64,000 nt of DNA from Chromatiales bacterium (ex Bugula neritina AB1). GTDB lineage: Bacteria > Pseudomonadota > Gammaproteobacteria > Granulosicoccales > Granulosicoccaceae. Below are positions 25,197-34,863 of this stretch, piece after piece. How positions within the stretch are numbered: the stretch's first letter is position 1; each line of letters begins with the position of its first letter. The notes beneath the pieces are model-generated. The model was not told the origin of the DNA and did not search any database. It worked only from the letters and a program-made list of their open reading frames with translations. The position numbers were made by a program, and so were the translations under genes. The stretch is taken from NCBI GenBank assembly GCA_001730015.1, contig MDLA01000095.1:5702-69701 (forward strand). The letters are read 5' to 3'.

Positions 25197-27050
25197 TCAG
25201 TACATCAGGTTCAGTACCGAAATACTAACCGCTACGTACAATACCGTCATTAGGCTCCCGGCGCGAACGAAGTCGAAAACGCGGTAGCCGCCGGGCCCCA
25301 TGATCAGTGCATTGACCTGATGAGTTGGCAGTAAAAATGAGTTGGATGTGGCGACTGCTACCGTAAGTGCAAACATCGCGGGATCAGCGCCGGTAGCAAC
25401 GGCCATGTTTACCGCCAGTGGTACTAATAATACTGTCGCCCCGACGTTAGACATAAACAGTGAGAACATAGTGGCGAGCAGGGCAATAACGACTTGCAAT
25501 TCCCAGGCGGCCACATTACTTAGCCACTGCAATACCATAGCCGCAATCCACGCGGCAGCGCCAGACAGCTCCACCGCATGGCCTAACGGAATCAGGCTGC
25601 CGAGCAGGAAAACCGTTTTCCAGCTGACAGCGTTGTAAGCTTCATCCATTGAGATAGCGCCGGTTACTACCATTCCTATCGCGCCGAATAATAGCGATAT
25701 AGCAATTGGAAAATCGGAAAACAGCACCAGTAACATGGACGCGACGAAAAAAAACAGCGCGTGGCGCATTTTGCCCGGCCGCAGTTCTTCATCGAGCCGG
25801 TCGGTTACCACGGCATAGTCTTTATCGTTGCGCAGCTTTTTCAGATCTTCCCAGCTGGTGTGCACAACCAGCGTATCGCCGCCTTGCAGTGGTATTTCGC
25901 GAAAGCCCTCGTCTAGAATGTAGCCCGCCCGGTAAACTCGCAATGTGCTGAGGCCGCCGGTTTCTTTCAGGCGCATGTCTGAGATAGTCTGGCCAACCAG
26001 CGAGGAACCGGGTGGTACAACAATCTCTGCAATACCGGTTTCCTGTGCGTTCATCACGCTCGCGAAAATACGCTCGCGCTTGACGATTCTCAATTTATAC
26101 ATGCGCGCGAAGTGGATTAACTCGCGTTTACTGCACATAACACCCAGGTAGGTGTCTACCCAGATCACTTGCTTGCCGCTGGGTACAACGGTGATGTTAT
26201 TGTCCATTTTCAGGGCAAGAATGGACGGCACAGATTCCAGTGAGCGCTCTATTTGAAGAATTGTCATGCCAACCAGCGGGCTGTCGATAGTTGCCTGTAA
26301 TTCGTACATTTCGCCCGATAATTCATAGACGCGTTTAAAATAGTCGTTGGTTCGTGTGGTATCACGAATAGTGGTTTTGCGATCACGTGGCAGCACAAAA
26401 CGGCCAAGCAAAATAAAAAACAGCAAGCCGGTTGCCGTCAGCGCTATCCCGACCGGAGCCACGTCAAACAGATGAAAAGTGCGCATCTGATTTTCGGCTG
26501 ATAAGGCGCTATTGGAAGAGGCGATGAGGTCATTAAGCATTATTAATGAGCTGGACCCGACCATCGTGATTGATCCGCCCATCATCACGCAAAAGCCCAT
26601 AGGCATCAGCAGGCGTGATAGTGGCATCCCGCTGATACGTGAGACCCGATTGGCGACAGGCAGAAATAAAGCGGCTGCGCCAATATTTTGTACAAAGCCT
26701 GACAGCATAGCGGCGGAGCCGGCAAGAAGTCCTGTCAGCCTGGCTTCGCGATTATTGCCATGGCTTAGAATCCATCCGGCGACATAACTCATGGTGCCGG
26801 TTTTATCGAGTCCGGTTCCAATGATCATGGTCGCGACAATAGACATTACCGCACTACTGGAAAACCCGTCGAACAGCATGGTCGAAGGCAGGATAGGGTC
26901 AACACCTGGAATAGCGCTTGAAAAGCCCAGCGCCACCAGTACAACCAGCGCGGCTACATCTATACGTAATACTTCGGTCACCAACAGGACAACTGCTAAC
27001 GCTAGTAAGCACAGCGCGACAATTATTTCGGGTGTTAGAGCGGTAGTCAA
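25197..27050 (-). CDS. SLC13/DASS-type permease with TrkA-C (RCK_C) domains
   Basis: 617-residue inner-membrane transporter. About five helices at the N-terminus contain the family motif SGFVQNIGAAALFLPV and GGSITMVGSSSLIML; the central soluble section (about 225-400) holds two RCK_C/TrkA-C-like modules (SPLVGMTILQIER; SSLVGQTISDMRLKETGG); the C-terminal helices contain MSNVGATVLLVPLAVN and NSFLLPTHQVNALIMGPGGY. This architecture is found in Na+-coupled sulfate or dicarboxylate carriers; the substrate is not decidable. The start is a TTG at 27050 without a strong Shine-Dalgarno. Confidence 0.87.
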   Translation of the reverse strand: MTTALTPEIIVALCLLALAVVLLVTEVLRIDVAALVVLVALGFSSAIPGVDPILPSTMLFDGFSSSAVMSIVATMIIGTGLDKTGTMSYVAGWILSHGNNREARLTGLLAGSAAMLSGFVQNIGAAALFLPVANRVSRISGMPLSRLLMPMGFCVMMGGSITMVGSSSLIMLNDLIASSNSALSAENQMRTFHLFDVAPVGIALTATGLLFFILLGRFVLPRDRKTTIRDTTRTNDYFKRVYELSGEMYELQATIDSPLVGMTILQIERSLESVPSILALKMDNNITVVPSGKQVIWVDTYLGVMCSKRELIHFARMYKLRIVKRERIFASVMNAQETGIAEIVVPPGSSLVGQTISDMRLKETGGLSTLRVYRAGYILDEGFREIPLQGGDTLVVHTSWEDLKKLRNDKDYAVVTDRLDEELRPGKMRHALFFFVASMLLVLFSDFPIAISLLFGAIGMVVTGAISMDEAYNAVSWKTVFLLGSLIPLGHAVELSGAAAWIAAMVLQWLSNVAAWELQVVIALLATMFSLFMSNVGATVLLVPLAVNMAVATGADPAMFALTVAVATSNSFLLPTHQVNALIMGPGGYRVFDFVRAGSLMTVLYVAVSISVLNLMY

Positions 27051-27611
27051 AACAGTAGCCAGCTAGTAGAGCCAAAAAACGCCGGCGCGCCGTGTCGGTG
27101 GTCCGGTGACAAAATTAAAACAGGTGCCAGTTGAGTCGAAATTCCACTACCGAAAAGCGGGAAGGACCGTGTGCGATAGTCTGCAAATCGACGGGCGTGC
27201 CGATGTAAGCAGGTGCCGAATTATTCGTTCGTGCGGTCAGATGATCAATTGCGGTGTTAGAAGTTCGGCAGTTCAGTGAGCGACTGCTACGCCTTTATTA
27301 TGGGTACTAACGCCGCAACTGAAAAGACAATAAATGGTAAACATTTATGAATCGTTTGCCGGATAGAAAAACGCAATTCAGCACAGTGCGCGGCGCTCGC
27401 GTTATAAGGGTCAATAGCGACCGATATACTGTTTTATTGAGGCTTCGCGTTTGATCAGCGCTGATTGCGTCCCGGGGATATCACCGTGGGCCGAACAAAA
27501 AATGTTAGCGGGGTGAGGTAGGGCAAGGGCTCTGATATCGAAAGTATCAGTCTTTGATTACTGTATACTGAATTTGTCAAAGATCGTGTCCTCTTTAAAC
27601 TGGAGAATAGA
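27051..27611. other. Long divergent intergenic region
   Basis: About 560 bases between the SLC13 permease and the solute-binding protein. No gene is supported. It holds a 7-bp inverted repeat (ATAAATG, 27330-27336; CATTTAT, 27342-27348) and a TATACT hexamer at 27564-27569 about 45 bp before the solute-binding protein start, a plausible -10 element with a poor -35. Confidence 0.4.
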
Positions 27612-29198
27612 ATGGCTAAAGCAAGCCGTACGTTGCTGCACGTTAATGCGGCATTGTTATTGTCAGTATCACTTGCTGCCACCACTGCCCAGGCAAAAAC
27701 CTTTGCCTGGGCCGGCAAGACTGACCCGCAAACCATGGATCCGCACGCGACCAATACCGCACCGGTTCTGGGTTTCCTCAATAACGTTTACGAAGGCCTG
27801 GTGCGCCGCAACAAGGAAATGAAAATCGAGCCCTCACTGGCGGCCAGCTGGGAGCAGCTGGGTGCTGAAGGCTGGCGTTTTAATTTACGCAAAGGCGTAA
27901 CCTTTCACGACGGTGCCGCCTTTACCGCCGACGATGTACTGTTTTCGTACGAGCGCGCTTCATCAGAAGATTCCGATGTTCGCTCCTGGTTTGCACCCGT
28001 TAAAAGCGTCAGCGTCGTTGATGACCATACAATCGATTTCATGACCAACGCCCCCAATCCGTTATTCCCTGATTCCATCGCGAATTTTATGATCATGGAC
28101 AGAGAATGGGCTGCAGCCAACAAAGCCGAGCGACCCTCCAAGGAAGCAGAAAACTTCGCAACCCGAAACGTCAATGGTACTGGCGCGTTCATGGTGAAAG
28201 AACGTGATCCGGGTGTGCGAACCACCCTGGCACCGTTTGCCGGCTGGTGGGATACTCTCGAATCAAATATCACCGAAGCGGTGTTTACGCCAATCGGGCA
28301 AAGCGCAACCGGCATGGCAGCTTTGTTGTCTGGCGAAATCGATTTCATCTCCCCCATTCCATTGCAAGATGTCCCGCGGATGAAAGAGCGTTCAGGCTTC
28401 ACCGTACACGAAGGAGTAGAAGCACGAGTACTGATGTTCGGCTTTTCACAGCAGGCCGATTCTCTCATGTTTTCTGATGATGTCAGCGGTAAAAACCCGT
28501 TTAAAGACGTCCGTGTACGCAAGGCGGCTTATCAGGCTATAAACGTTGATGCACTGATTAAAAAAATCATGCGCGGCAATGCACAGCCAGCATCCCAGTT
28601 AGTGTCCGATGCCATGAAAGGCTACTCGCAGGCGCGGTCAGACCGGCTGGCCTACGATCCCGATGCTTCAAAAGCGTTGCTGGCAGAGGCCGGATACGCC
28701 GATGGTTTCAGCTTTGGATTGCAGTGCCCGAATGATCGCTACATTAACGACGAGGCAATCTGCAAAGCCGCGGCTTCCATGTTTGCCAAAGTCGGTTTGA
28801 ATGCAAAGCTCACCAGTATGCCGGTGCGAAATTACTGGCCAGAGCTGCGGGAATCAAAATTCGATATGTACCTGCTTGGCTGGTCACCGGGTACTTTTGA
28901 TGCCGAGCACCCGATTCGCTTTCTGGCGAGCACGCCAAACAAAGAAAAAAAGCTGGGTAGCTGGAACTTTGGCAAATACTCGAATGCACGTATAGATGAA
29001 TTGCTGCCAATGATTCAAACCGAACTTGACGATGCCAAACGCCAGAGCATGATCGATGAAGTCACCGCCACCATGCAGGACGAAGTTGCCTATATTCCCA
29101 TGTACGTACAGCCGTTGATCTGGGCATCGAAAGACAACATCAAGCTGACTCAACGCACCGACAACTTCTTCATATTGCGCTGGGTAACGGTTGAGTAA
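27612..29198 (+). CDS. ABC transporter solute-binding protein (SBP_bac_5, peptide/nickel type), canonical domain order
   Basis: 528 residues. A signal peptide (1-28, ending AQA) precedes the normal SBP_bac_5 order: DPQTMDPH near 40, VYEGLVRRN near 60, LAASWEQ and GVTFHDGAAFTADDVLFSYE (96-114), NGTGAFMV near 190, then VRVRKAAYQAI (300-310), YDPDASKALLAEAGY and the C-terminal NYWPELRESKFDMYLLGW. It should bind a peptide-like or other polar solute in the periplasm. GGAG lies 8 nt before the ATG. No permease follows directly; the importer genes at 31091-34790, which lack a binding protein, are the nearest candidates. It serves as a control for the permuted protein at 49186. Confidence 0.9.
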   Translation: MAKASRTLLHVNAALLLSVSLAATTAQAKTFAWAGKTDPQTMDPHATNTAPVLGFLNNVYEGLVRRNKEMKIEPSLAASWEQLGAEGWRFNLRKGVTFHDGAAFTADDVLFSYERASSEDSDVRSWFAPVKSVSVVDDHTIDFMTNAPNPLFPDSIANFMIMDREWAAANKAERPSKEAENFATRNVNGTGAFMVKERDPGVRTTLAPFAGWWDTLESNITEAVFTPIGQSATGMAALLSGEIDFISPIPLQDVPRMKERSGFTVHEGVEARVLMFGFSQQADSLMFSDDVSGKNPFKDVRVRKAAYQAINVDALIKKIMRGNAQPASQLVSDAMKGYSQARSDRLAYDPDASKALLAEAGYADGFSFGLQCPNDRYINDEAICKAAASMFAKVGLNAKLTSMPVRNYWPELRESKFDMYLLGWSPGTFDAEHPIRFLASTPNKEKKLGSWNFGKYSNARIDELLPMIQTELDDAKRQSMIDEVTATMQDEVAYIPMYVQPLIWASKDNIKLTQRTDNFFILRWVTVE

Positions 29199-29261
29199 CT
29201 GAGCAGTTCAGCCCGTAAATAATTGAAGTGAATTTCGTGCGTTCCGTGAGTTTGTCCGAAA

Positions 29262-29888
29262 ATGAGCTTTGATCTATACAGCTGGAACACACCTAACGGG
29301 CAAAAGGCAACAATAGCGCTCGAAGAAGCGGGCGCAGACTACACATTGTTTCCCGTTAATATAGGCGAGGGCGCACAGCATGTGCCCGGGTTCCGTCAGA
29401 TCTCCCCCGACGGCAAAATTCCCGCATTAGTGGTTCATGCTGAAACGCCGGTAACGTTGTTCGAATCCGGCGCTATCCTCGTATATCTGGCAAATCAATT
29501 CCCCGTGTTGCATGGCCGTAGCGAAGAAGAACGCGCGCGGGTTATGTCGTGGTTGTTCTGGCAGGTAGGGCAGCTTGGGCCGTTGATTGGTCAGTTCGGG
29601 CGTTTTAGTGGCGCATCGCCACTTAATACTCAAGCAGTGAAGCACTTTGAAGAGCTGATAACGCGCTGTCTCGATGTGATGGAAAAGCGCCTTGCCGAAA
29701 CCGAATACCTTGCCGGTGAGAATTTCACCATTGCCGATATTGCCTGTTATCCGTGGGTAGCATCGCCGCAAAGCTATATGCAGCGCTACGGTGTTGGCTG
29801 GCGAGAGCGTTATGCTGCTATACCGCAGTGGACAGACAATATAGCCCGGCGGCCGGCAGTGCAAAAAGCGCAAGACGCCTACCAGTAA
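29262..29888 (+). CDS. Glutathione S-transferase family protein (YfcG/YghU-like)
   Basis: 208 residues. Thioredoxin-fold N-terminal domain with TPNGQKATIALEEAG (Thr/Asn in place of a catalytic Tyr, as in nu-class YfcG-type enzymes), cis-Pro in GKIPALV and FESGAILVYLA for glutathione binding; the all-helical C-terminal domain has LAGENFTIADIACYPWV. YfcG-like proteins have disulfide reductase and peroxidase activities with glutathione. It follows the solute-binding protein by 63 nt but is probably independent. Confidence 0.9.
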   Translation: MSFDLYSWNTPNGQKATIALEEAGADYTLFPVNIGEGAQHVPGFRQISPDGKIPALVVHAETPVTLFESGAILVYLANQFPVLHGRSEEERARVMSWLFWQVGQLGPLIGQFGRFSGASPLNTQAVKHFEELITRCLDVMEKRLAETEYLAGENFTIADIACYPWVASPQSYMQRYGVGWRERYAAIPQWTDNIARRPAVQKAQDAYQ

Positions 29889-29925
29889 AGCCGAAGCTTA
29901 GCGAGTCACGGGCTGTCTCCGAAAT

Positions 29926-30477
29926 TTATTTTCCTGCGTGTACAGTGCCGGTAAATATTGAATACATTTCCATATCTTCGTAGCGTTCTTCTTTCAATGT
30001 GTATTGCCGAAAAGTAGCTTCGTGTGTCATACCGATTTTACGCATTACCGCACCGGATGCCGGGTTTTTACTCAGGTGTTGCGCTTCTATTCGATGTAAC
30101 TTTAGTTCATTAAACCCAAAGGCAATCAGCTCAGTAGCTGCTTCTGTGCAGTAGCCGTTGCCCCAGTAGTCCGCACCTATCCAGTAACCCAGAGAGCCTC
30201 TGTTGTGTTTGCGATTTATTATTAGTCCGCAGCATCCGATTTGCTTTTCATAGTCGCTTAAACACACCGCAAAGGTTGCCAGTGCCCGCTTGTCCCAGCC
30301 GGGTTTCAAAGTTTCGATCCAGCTCTCAGCCATTCCGTCTATGTATGGGTGTGGAATATTTTCGGTCATTGCGGCAATCCGGTAATCACCCGCAAGAGCC
30401 TGTACCGTGGCAGCATCTGTCGCTTGCAATGGTCGTAGTGTCAATCGTTCGGTTGTCAGTGTTGGCTGAGGCTTCAT
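29926..30477 (-). CDS. GNAT N-acetyltransferase (RimJ/RimL type)
   Basis: 183 residues. TERLTLRPLQATDA at the N-terminus is characteristic of Acetyltransf_3; the acetyl-CoA loop region reads LGYWIGADYWGNGYCTEAATELIAFGF, followed by LHRIEAQHLSKNPASGAVMRKIGMTHE. Such enzymes acetylate ribosomal proteins or small amines. The target is unknown. Convergent with the GST gene. Confidence 0.88.
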   Translation of the reverse strand: MKPQPTLTTERLTLRPLQATDAATVQALAGDYRIAAMTENIPHPYIDGMAESWIETLKPGWDKRALATFAVCLSDYEKQIGCCGLIINRKHNRGSLGYWIGADYWGNGYCTEAATELIAFGFNELKLHRIEAQHLSKNPASGAVMRKIGMTHEATFRQYTLKEERYEDMEMYSIFTGTVHAGK

Positions 30478-30724
30478 GAGAATATTTACCTTTGCATCAA
30501 CAGGAAGGGCTGTTCATCATACATGCATTGTATTGCTACCGGCGAGTGTCATTTATCTGCAGCTACACGATGAAAACGTCAGAAAAAAAGGGTTTGAGAT
30601 TGACGGTTTGGAACCCGCAACCCCGGATTGTTGATGGACAACGCCTTCCATTTATCACTCTTTCGTGAGCATTAATCACTTAAGTTTACTGGCATTTTGG
30701 CAGTATAAACCGCACTATGGCTGT

Positions 30725-30961
30725 ATGACGGTTCAAATAATAATTGATCATGTGCCTAAAGCAGTTCGCGATGAACTTGCTGAGCGTGCGGCACGTGAAG
30801 GCAAATCGATGCAGGATTATCTGCGGCAGTCGCTGGAAACACTGGCCTTCGGGCCGTCACCGGAACAGTGGGTCGCCGAGGTTCGACGCAGAAAATCGAT
30901 GTCTGATGTGCGGGTTCCGATAGCCGCGATTGTAGATGCTCTTGATCGGGATCGACGTTGA
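30725..30961 (+). CDS. FitA-like ribbon-helix-helix antitoxin (orphan)
   Basis: 78 residues. QIIIDHVPKAVRDELAERAAREGKSMQDYLRQSL is a FitA/Arc-type RHH DNA-binding domain; the C-terminal half would be the toxin-binding tail (SPEQWVAEVRRRKSMSDVRVPIAAIVDAL). Antitoxins of this kind are normally followed by a PIN-domain toxin, overlapping by a few bases. I find no PIN reading frame in the 130 bp downstream before the ABC gene's stop. ATG 30725 is preferred; the 20 codons before it do not fit the family. Confidence 0.78.
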   Translation: MTVQIIIDHVPKAVRDELAERAAREGKSMQDYLRQSLETLAFGPSPEQWVAEVRRRKSMSDVRVPIAAIVDALDRDRR

Positions 30962-31090
30962 TCTTTTTCGTTAATGTTGCAGTTGTTATTGGCTGTGATT
31001 GATGAGGGCAATGGGTAGACCGGGTGCATGCTAGATAATCAATTTTGATGTAGTAGTGGCTCACAAAACTTTGTTCGCTATGTAAATACT

Positions 31091-32896
31091 TTAGATCTGC
31101 CCGGAGATCATTGACAGCGAAGGAGTTTCCCTCAACAACTGCTGACTATAAGGATTCTGCGGTTCGGTGAAAAATTTTTCGGTTTCCGATGCTTCCACCA
31201 GAACCCCGTTTCTAAACACCAGCAGTCGATCAGTCATCTGGCGGATAACCGCAAGGTTATGGCTGATAAACAAAATAGAGAGCCCGAAGGCTTCCTGCAA
31301 GTCTTTCAGCAGGTTCAGTATCTGTGCTTGTATAGAGACATCGAGTGCTGATGTGGGTTCGTCACAGATTAAAAACTCAGGCCGTGCGACCAGCGCACGC
31401 GCAACAGCTATACGCTGACGCTGGCCGCCGGAAAACTGGTGGGGGTATTTGAGCATGGCGCGCTGTGGCATTTCAACCAGATCAAGAACTGAGGCAACAA
31501 GTTTGCGGATTTCGGTTTTGCTGCTGGCCAGTTTATAGAAGCGAATTGGCTCTGCAATAATACTCTCTACGGTCAGGCGATTATTCAGTGATGAGTACGG
31601 GTCCTGAAAGACCATTTGTATTTCACGGCGTGCCGGATGCTTGCGTTGTCGCTGACTGCCTGCTGGCAATGCCTGGCCGCGAAACTGAAGACTCCCTGCC
31701 GATGGATCAACCAGGCCGACAATAGCTTTTGCCAGTGTCGATTTGCCGCTGCCGCTTTCACCGACTATGCCGAGTACTTCTCCTGAGCGCATGTCAAAGC
31801 TGATATCGGTCAGTGCCTTGAATCCGGATTTTTCCCTGAACCAGCCGGGCTGGTTGGAATAAAAAGTCACCTCTAGATTTTTCACCGATAATACGGGGGG
31901 GTGATCGGTTGCATTCTCGACCGGTTCTATGCGATTGCTGTTGCCAGTGTCCTGGCTTGTCTTGCATTGGCTCGTAGAACTATGTGTTGGGTTGTGACCG
32001 GATAGCAGCCAGTCAGATGCCAGTTCCGCACTGGCACCCGCCACTTGCCAGCTGTCATCTCCGTCGATGGTGTCGTCATCGTCGACAATATTCCTGAAGC
32101 GATCCAGCCTCAGATCCATTCTCGGGACAGCGGCCATTAACGCTCGGGTGTAGTCGTCGCTGGGTTGCATCAGTACCTGACGGGTATCGCCGCTTTCGAT
32201 AACACGGCCGGAACGCAGTACGGTTACCTTGTCGGTGATTTCTGCGATCACGCCGATATCGTGGGTGATCAATATAAAACCCACGCCCCGGTCTCTGGCG
32301 AGCGATTTGAGTAGCGCCAGTATCTGCTTTTGCACCGCAACGTCGAGTGCCGTGGTTGGCTCGTCGGCGATGATCAGTTCCGGGTTGGTGCACAGGGCCA
32401 GTGCTATAACCACACGCTGACGCATGCCGCCTGAAAACTGGTGGGGGAAGTCGTGCATGCGTTCGCGCGCATCGCTCAAGCCGGTTTCTTCTAAAAGCGC
32501 TATAGCCTGTGCGTGTGCGTCTTCCGGTGTTGTTTGCGAGTGCTGGCGTATGGTTTCGATCAACTGGTCTGCCACGGTAAGCAGGGGGTTCAGGCTGGTT
32601 TGCGGGTCCTGGAATATCATGCTGATGCGATTGCCGCGCAGCTTGTGGTAAGCGCTTTTATCGAGTGAGCGCAGGTTTTCACCCTGTAACAGCACATTGC
32701 CGTTGTCGATATAGCCGGGACTTTGCAGCAGGCCGATGATGGCAGCACCAATAGTAGATTTACCGGCACCGGATTCACCTACCAGTCCGTGAATTTCACC
32801 GGCCTGAACGGTTAGATCAATATGTTCAATAGCGGTGAAGTCACCAAAGCGGGTAGGGAATTTTACGGTAAGTTGCCGAAGCTCCAGCAAGGTCAT
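31091..32896 (-). CDS. Peptide-type ABC transporter, fused tandem ATP-binding protein (DppD-DppF type)
   Basis: 601 residues with two nucleotide-binding domains. Domain 1: Walker A GESGAGKST, signature FSGGMRQRV, Walker B LIIADEPTTALD. Domain 2: Walker A GESGSGKST, signature FSGGQRQRI, Walker B FLICDEPTSALD. The linker (about 270-345) is acidic and Ser/Thr-rich (DDDDTIDGDDS). It energises uptake with the two permeases upstream; the start codon at 32896 shares one base with the permease stop (TGATG). Frame upstream of this ATG belongs to the permease gene. The operon lacks its own binding protein. Confidence 0.92.
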   Translation of the reverse strand: MTLLELRQLTVKFPTRFGDFTAIEHIDLTVQAGEIHGLVGESGAGKSTIGAAIIGLLQSPGYIDNGNVLLQGENLRSLDKSAYHKLRGNRISMIFQDPQTSLNPLLTVADQLIETIRQHSQTTPEDAHAQAIALLEETGLSDARERMHDFPHQFSGGMRQRVVIALALCTNPELIIADEPTTALDVAVQKQILALLKSLARDRGVGFILITHDIGVIAEITDKVTVLRSGRVIESGDTRQVLMQPSDDYTRALMAAVPRMDLRLDRFRNIVDDDDTIDGDDSWQVAGASAELASDWLLSGHNPTHSSTSQCKTSQDTGNSNRIEPVENATDHPPVLSVKNLEVTFYSNQPGWFREKSGFKALTDISFDMRSGEVLGIVGESGSGKSTLAKAIVGLVDPSAGSLQFRGQALPAGSQRQRKHPARREIQMVFQDPYSSLNNRLTVESIIAEPIRFYKLASSKTEIRKLVASVLDLVEMPQRAMLKYPHQFSGGQRQRIAVARALVARPEFLICDEPTSALDVSIQAQILNLLKDLQEAFGLSILFISHNLAVIRQMTDRLLVFRNGVLVEASETEKFFTEPQNPYSQQLLRETPSLSMISGQI

Positions 32897-33813
32897 CAGC
32901 GTAACCTCGGGTTCAGAGCGTCGCGTAGAAAATCGCCGAGTATATTGACCGAGATAATCATGGTGATTAATGTCAGGCTCGGGAGCAATACAATCCACCA
33001 TTCGCCGGAGAATAGATATTCAGTACCGATGCGAATCAGCGTACCCAGTGAAGGTTGGTTAGGCGGCACCCCCACACCTAGAAAAGATAGCGTTGCCTCC
33101 AGCAGAATAGCAACGGCCAGATCAACAGTTAGAATGACCATAATCGGGCCGAGAATGTTCGGCAATATATGCACCAGCATAATTCGAAGCGGGTGCATGC
33201 CCATGATCTGTGCTGCCTGCACGTATTCCTTGCTTTTTTCGACAAAAGTAGACGCCCGCGCGGTGCGCGCAAAGTTCACCCACAGTGACAAGCCGATGGC
33301 TACCGTCAGTACCACAATCATCAGGCTGTCGTGTTTTTCGCGCGGTAGAATACCGCGCGCAATGCCATCAATCAGCAGGGCGGTTAAAATGGCCGGAAGG
33401 CTCAGCTGGACATCGGCAATGCGCATGACTATTGAATCAAATCTGCCGCCGAAGTAACCTGCCATCAGCCCAACAGAAACGCCTAGAATACTCGCGAAAC
33501 CAATCGACAGCAGGCCAACCAGCAAGGACAGCCGGGTGCCATATAAAATGGCAGATAGCAGATCACGGCCCTGATCATCTGTGCCGATCGGGAATCGTGC
33601 TTCGCCATCTTCGCTCCATGCCGGCGGCAGCAGAGAGTCGAGTATATCAATAGAGGCGATATCATAAGGGTTGTACGGTGCGACCCACGGAGCAAGCGCA
33701 GCACCGCCAAGGCACAGTGCGGCTATGAACGCTGCAAGCTGCGCGATGCGATTATTTAAAAACAGCCAGATGAGCTCGTTTTCCCGCAGCGCTTTGCTCC
33801 ACGCGGTAAGCAT
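32896..33813 (-). CDS. Peptide-type ABC transporter permease (DppC-like)
   Basis: 305 residues, about six membrane helices. The OppC_N-type start is followed by APWVAPYNPYD and FPIGTDDQGRDLLSAILYGTRLSL, a hallmark of DppC/OppC; the EAA loop (VQAAQIMGMHPLRIMLVHILPN) contacts the ATPase. It overlaps the neighbouring permease and ATPase genes by one base each, so the three form one translationally coupled operon. Confidence 0.92.
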   Translation of the reverse strand: MLTAWSKALRENELIWLFLNNRIAQLAAFIAALCLGGAALAPWVAPYNPYDIASIDILDSLLPPAWSEDGEARFPIGTDDQGRDLLSAILYGTRLSLLVGLLSIGFASILGVSVGLMAGYFGGRFDSIVMRIADVQLSLPAILTALLIDGIARGILPREKHDSLMIVVLTVAIGLSLWVNFARTARASTFVEKSKEYVQAAQIMGMHPLRIMLVHILPNILGPIMVILTVDLAVAILLEATLSFLGVGVPPNQPSLGTLIRIGTEYLFSGEWWIVLLPSLTLITMIISVNILGDFLRDALNPRLR

Positions 33814-34790
33814 CAGGACTTACCGTCTTTAATGCGCACGCGCGGATCAATGGCGAAGTACAGGATATCGACAATCAGGTTAATAACAACAAACATCAGC
33901 GCGATCAGCACAAGATAGACCGACATCACAGGGATATCGACATAGCGAATTGAATCGAGAAACAACAGACCCATTCCCGGCCATTGAAATACCGATTCGG
34001 TCACAATAGAAAAAGCGATAATACCGCCGAGCTGCAGGCCGATAATGGTAATGACCGGAATCAGTGTGTTGCGAAACGCGTGGTTAAAATATAAAGACCG
34101 GTAATTGATTCCGCGCGCCGTTGCAAACTTGATGTAATCGGTTTTTAGAACATCCTGCATTTCTGCCCTGACCAGCCGCATGGTTAGCGTCAGCTGATAC
34201 ACCCCCAGCGTAACCGCAGGTAGCAGCAGGGAGCGCAGTCCGTCCAGCGTCAGAAAGCTGGTTTTCCACCACCCGAGTGCTACGGTATCACCGCGGCCGA
34301 ATGTTGGCAGCCAGCCGAGCTTTACCCCGAACAGGTAAATAAGAAAAATACCGATGACAAAAGTCGGTATAGAGATACCTACCAGAGTTGTCACTAGCAG
34401 GGTGTTGGCCAGTACACCACCACGGCGCAGCGCGGTATAGATTCCGGCCGGTATGCCCACCAGCAGCGAAATCAGCAGTGACACAAAACCCAGTTCCAGT
34501 GTCGCGGGCAGGCGCGTGAGGATCATTTCACTGACAGGTTGCCGGGTGCGATAGGAATAGCCGAAGTCTGCAGTGGCCAGCTTGCCGATAAACCGTGCAA
34601 ACTGTGTGGGGATAGAGTCGTTAAGGCCCAGCCGCTCCCGGATACGCTCCTGATCTTCGATTGAAGTTTCCTGCCCCACCATCTGCGCAACCGGATCTCC
34701 GACAAAACGGAACAACGCAAACGCAATCAGGCTGACAGCCAGCATGACAAAAAGCGATTGCAGAAAGCGACGGGAGATAAAGGTAAGCAT
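33813..34790 (-). CDS. Peptide-type ABC transporter permease (DppB-like)
   Basis: 325 residues, about six membrane helices with the DppB/OppB pattern: an N-terminal helix after ISRRFLQSLFVML, LGLNDSIPTQFARFI, DFGYSYRTRQPVSEMI, LPATLELGFVSLLISLLVGIPAG and the EAA loop FATARGINYRSLYFNHAFRN. First gene of the coupled permease-permease-ATPase operon. The unknown exported protein gene 34864-36780 lies 73 nt upstream on the same strand and may be cotranscribed. Confidence 0.92.
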   Translation of the reverse strand: MLTFISRRFLQSLFVMLAVSLIAFALFRFVGDPVAQMVGQETSIEDQERIRERLGLNDSIPTQFARFIGKLATADFGYSYRTRQPVSEMILTRLPATLELGFVSLLISLLVGIPAGIYTALRRGGVLANTLLVTTLVGISIPTFVIGIFLIYLFGVKLGWLPTFGRGDTVALGWWKTSFLTLDGLRSLLLPAVTLGVYQLTLTMRLVRAEMQDVLKTDYIKFATARGINYRSLYFNHAFRNTLIPVITIIGLQLGGIIAFSIVTESVFQWPGMGLLFLDSIRYVDIPVMSVYLVLIALMFVVINLIVDILYFAIDPRVRIKDGKS

Positions 34791-34863
34791 AACGGTGATG
34801 ATACAGCGGCAAAGCGTTCAGCGTGCGAACCTTTTTGCGTGAGCCGGGTGGCTGACAACTAAC

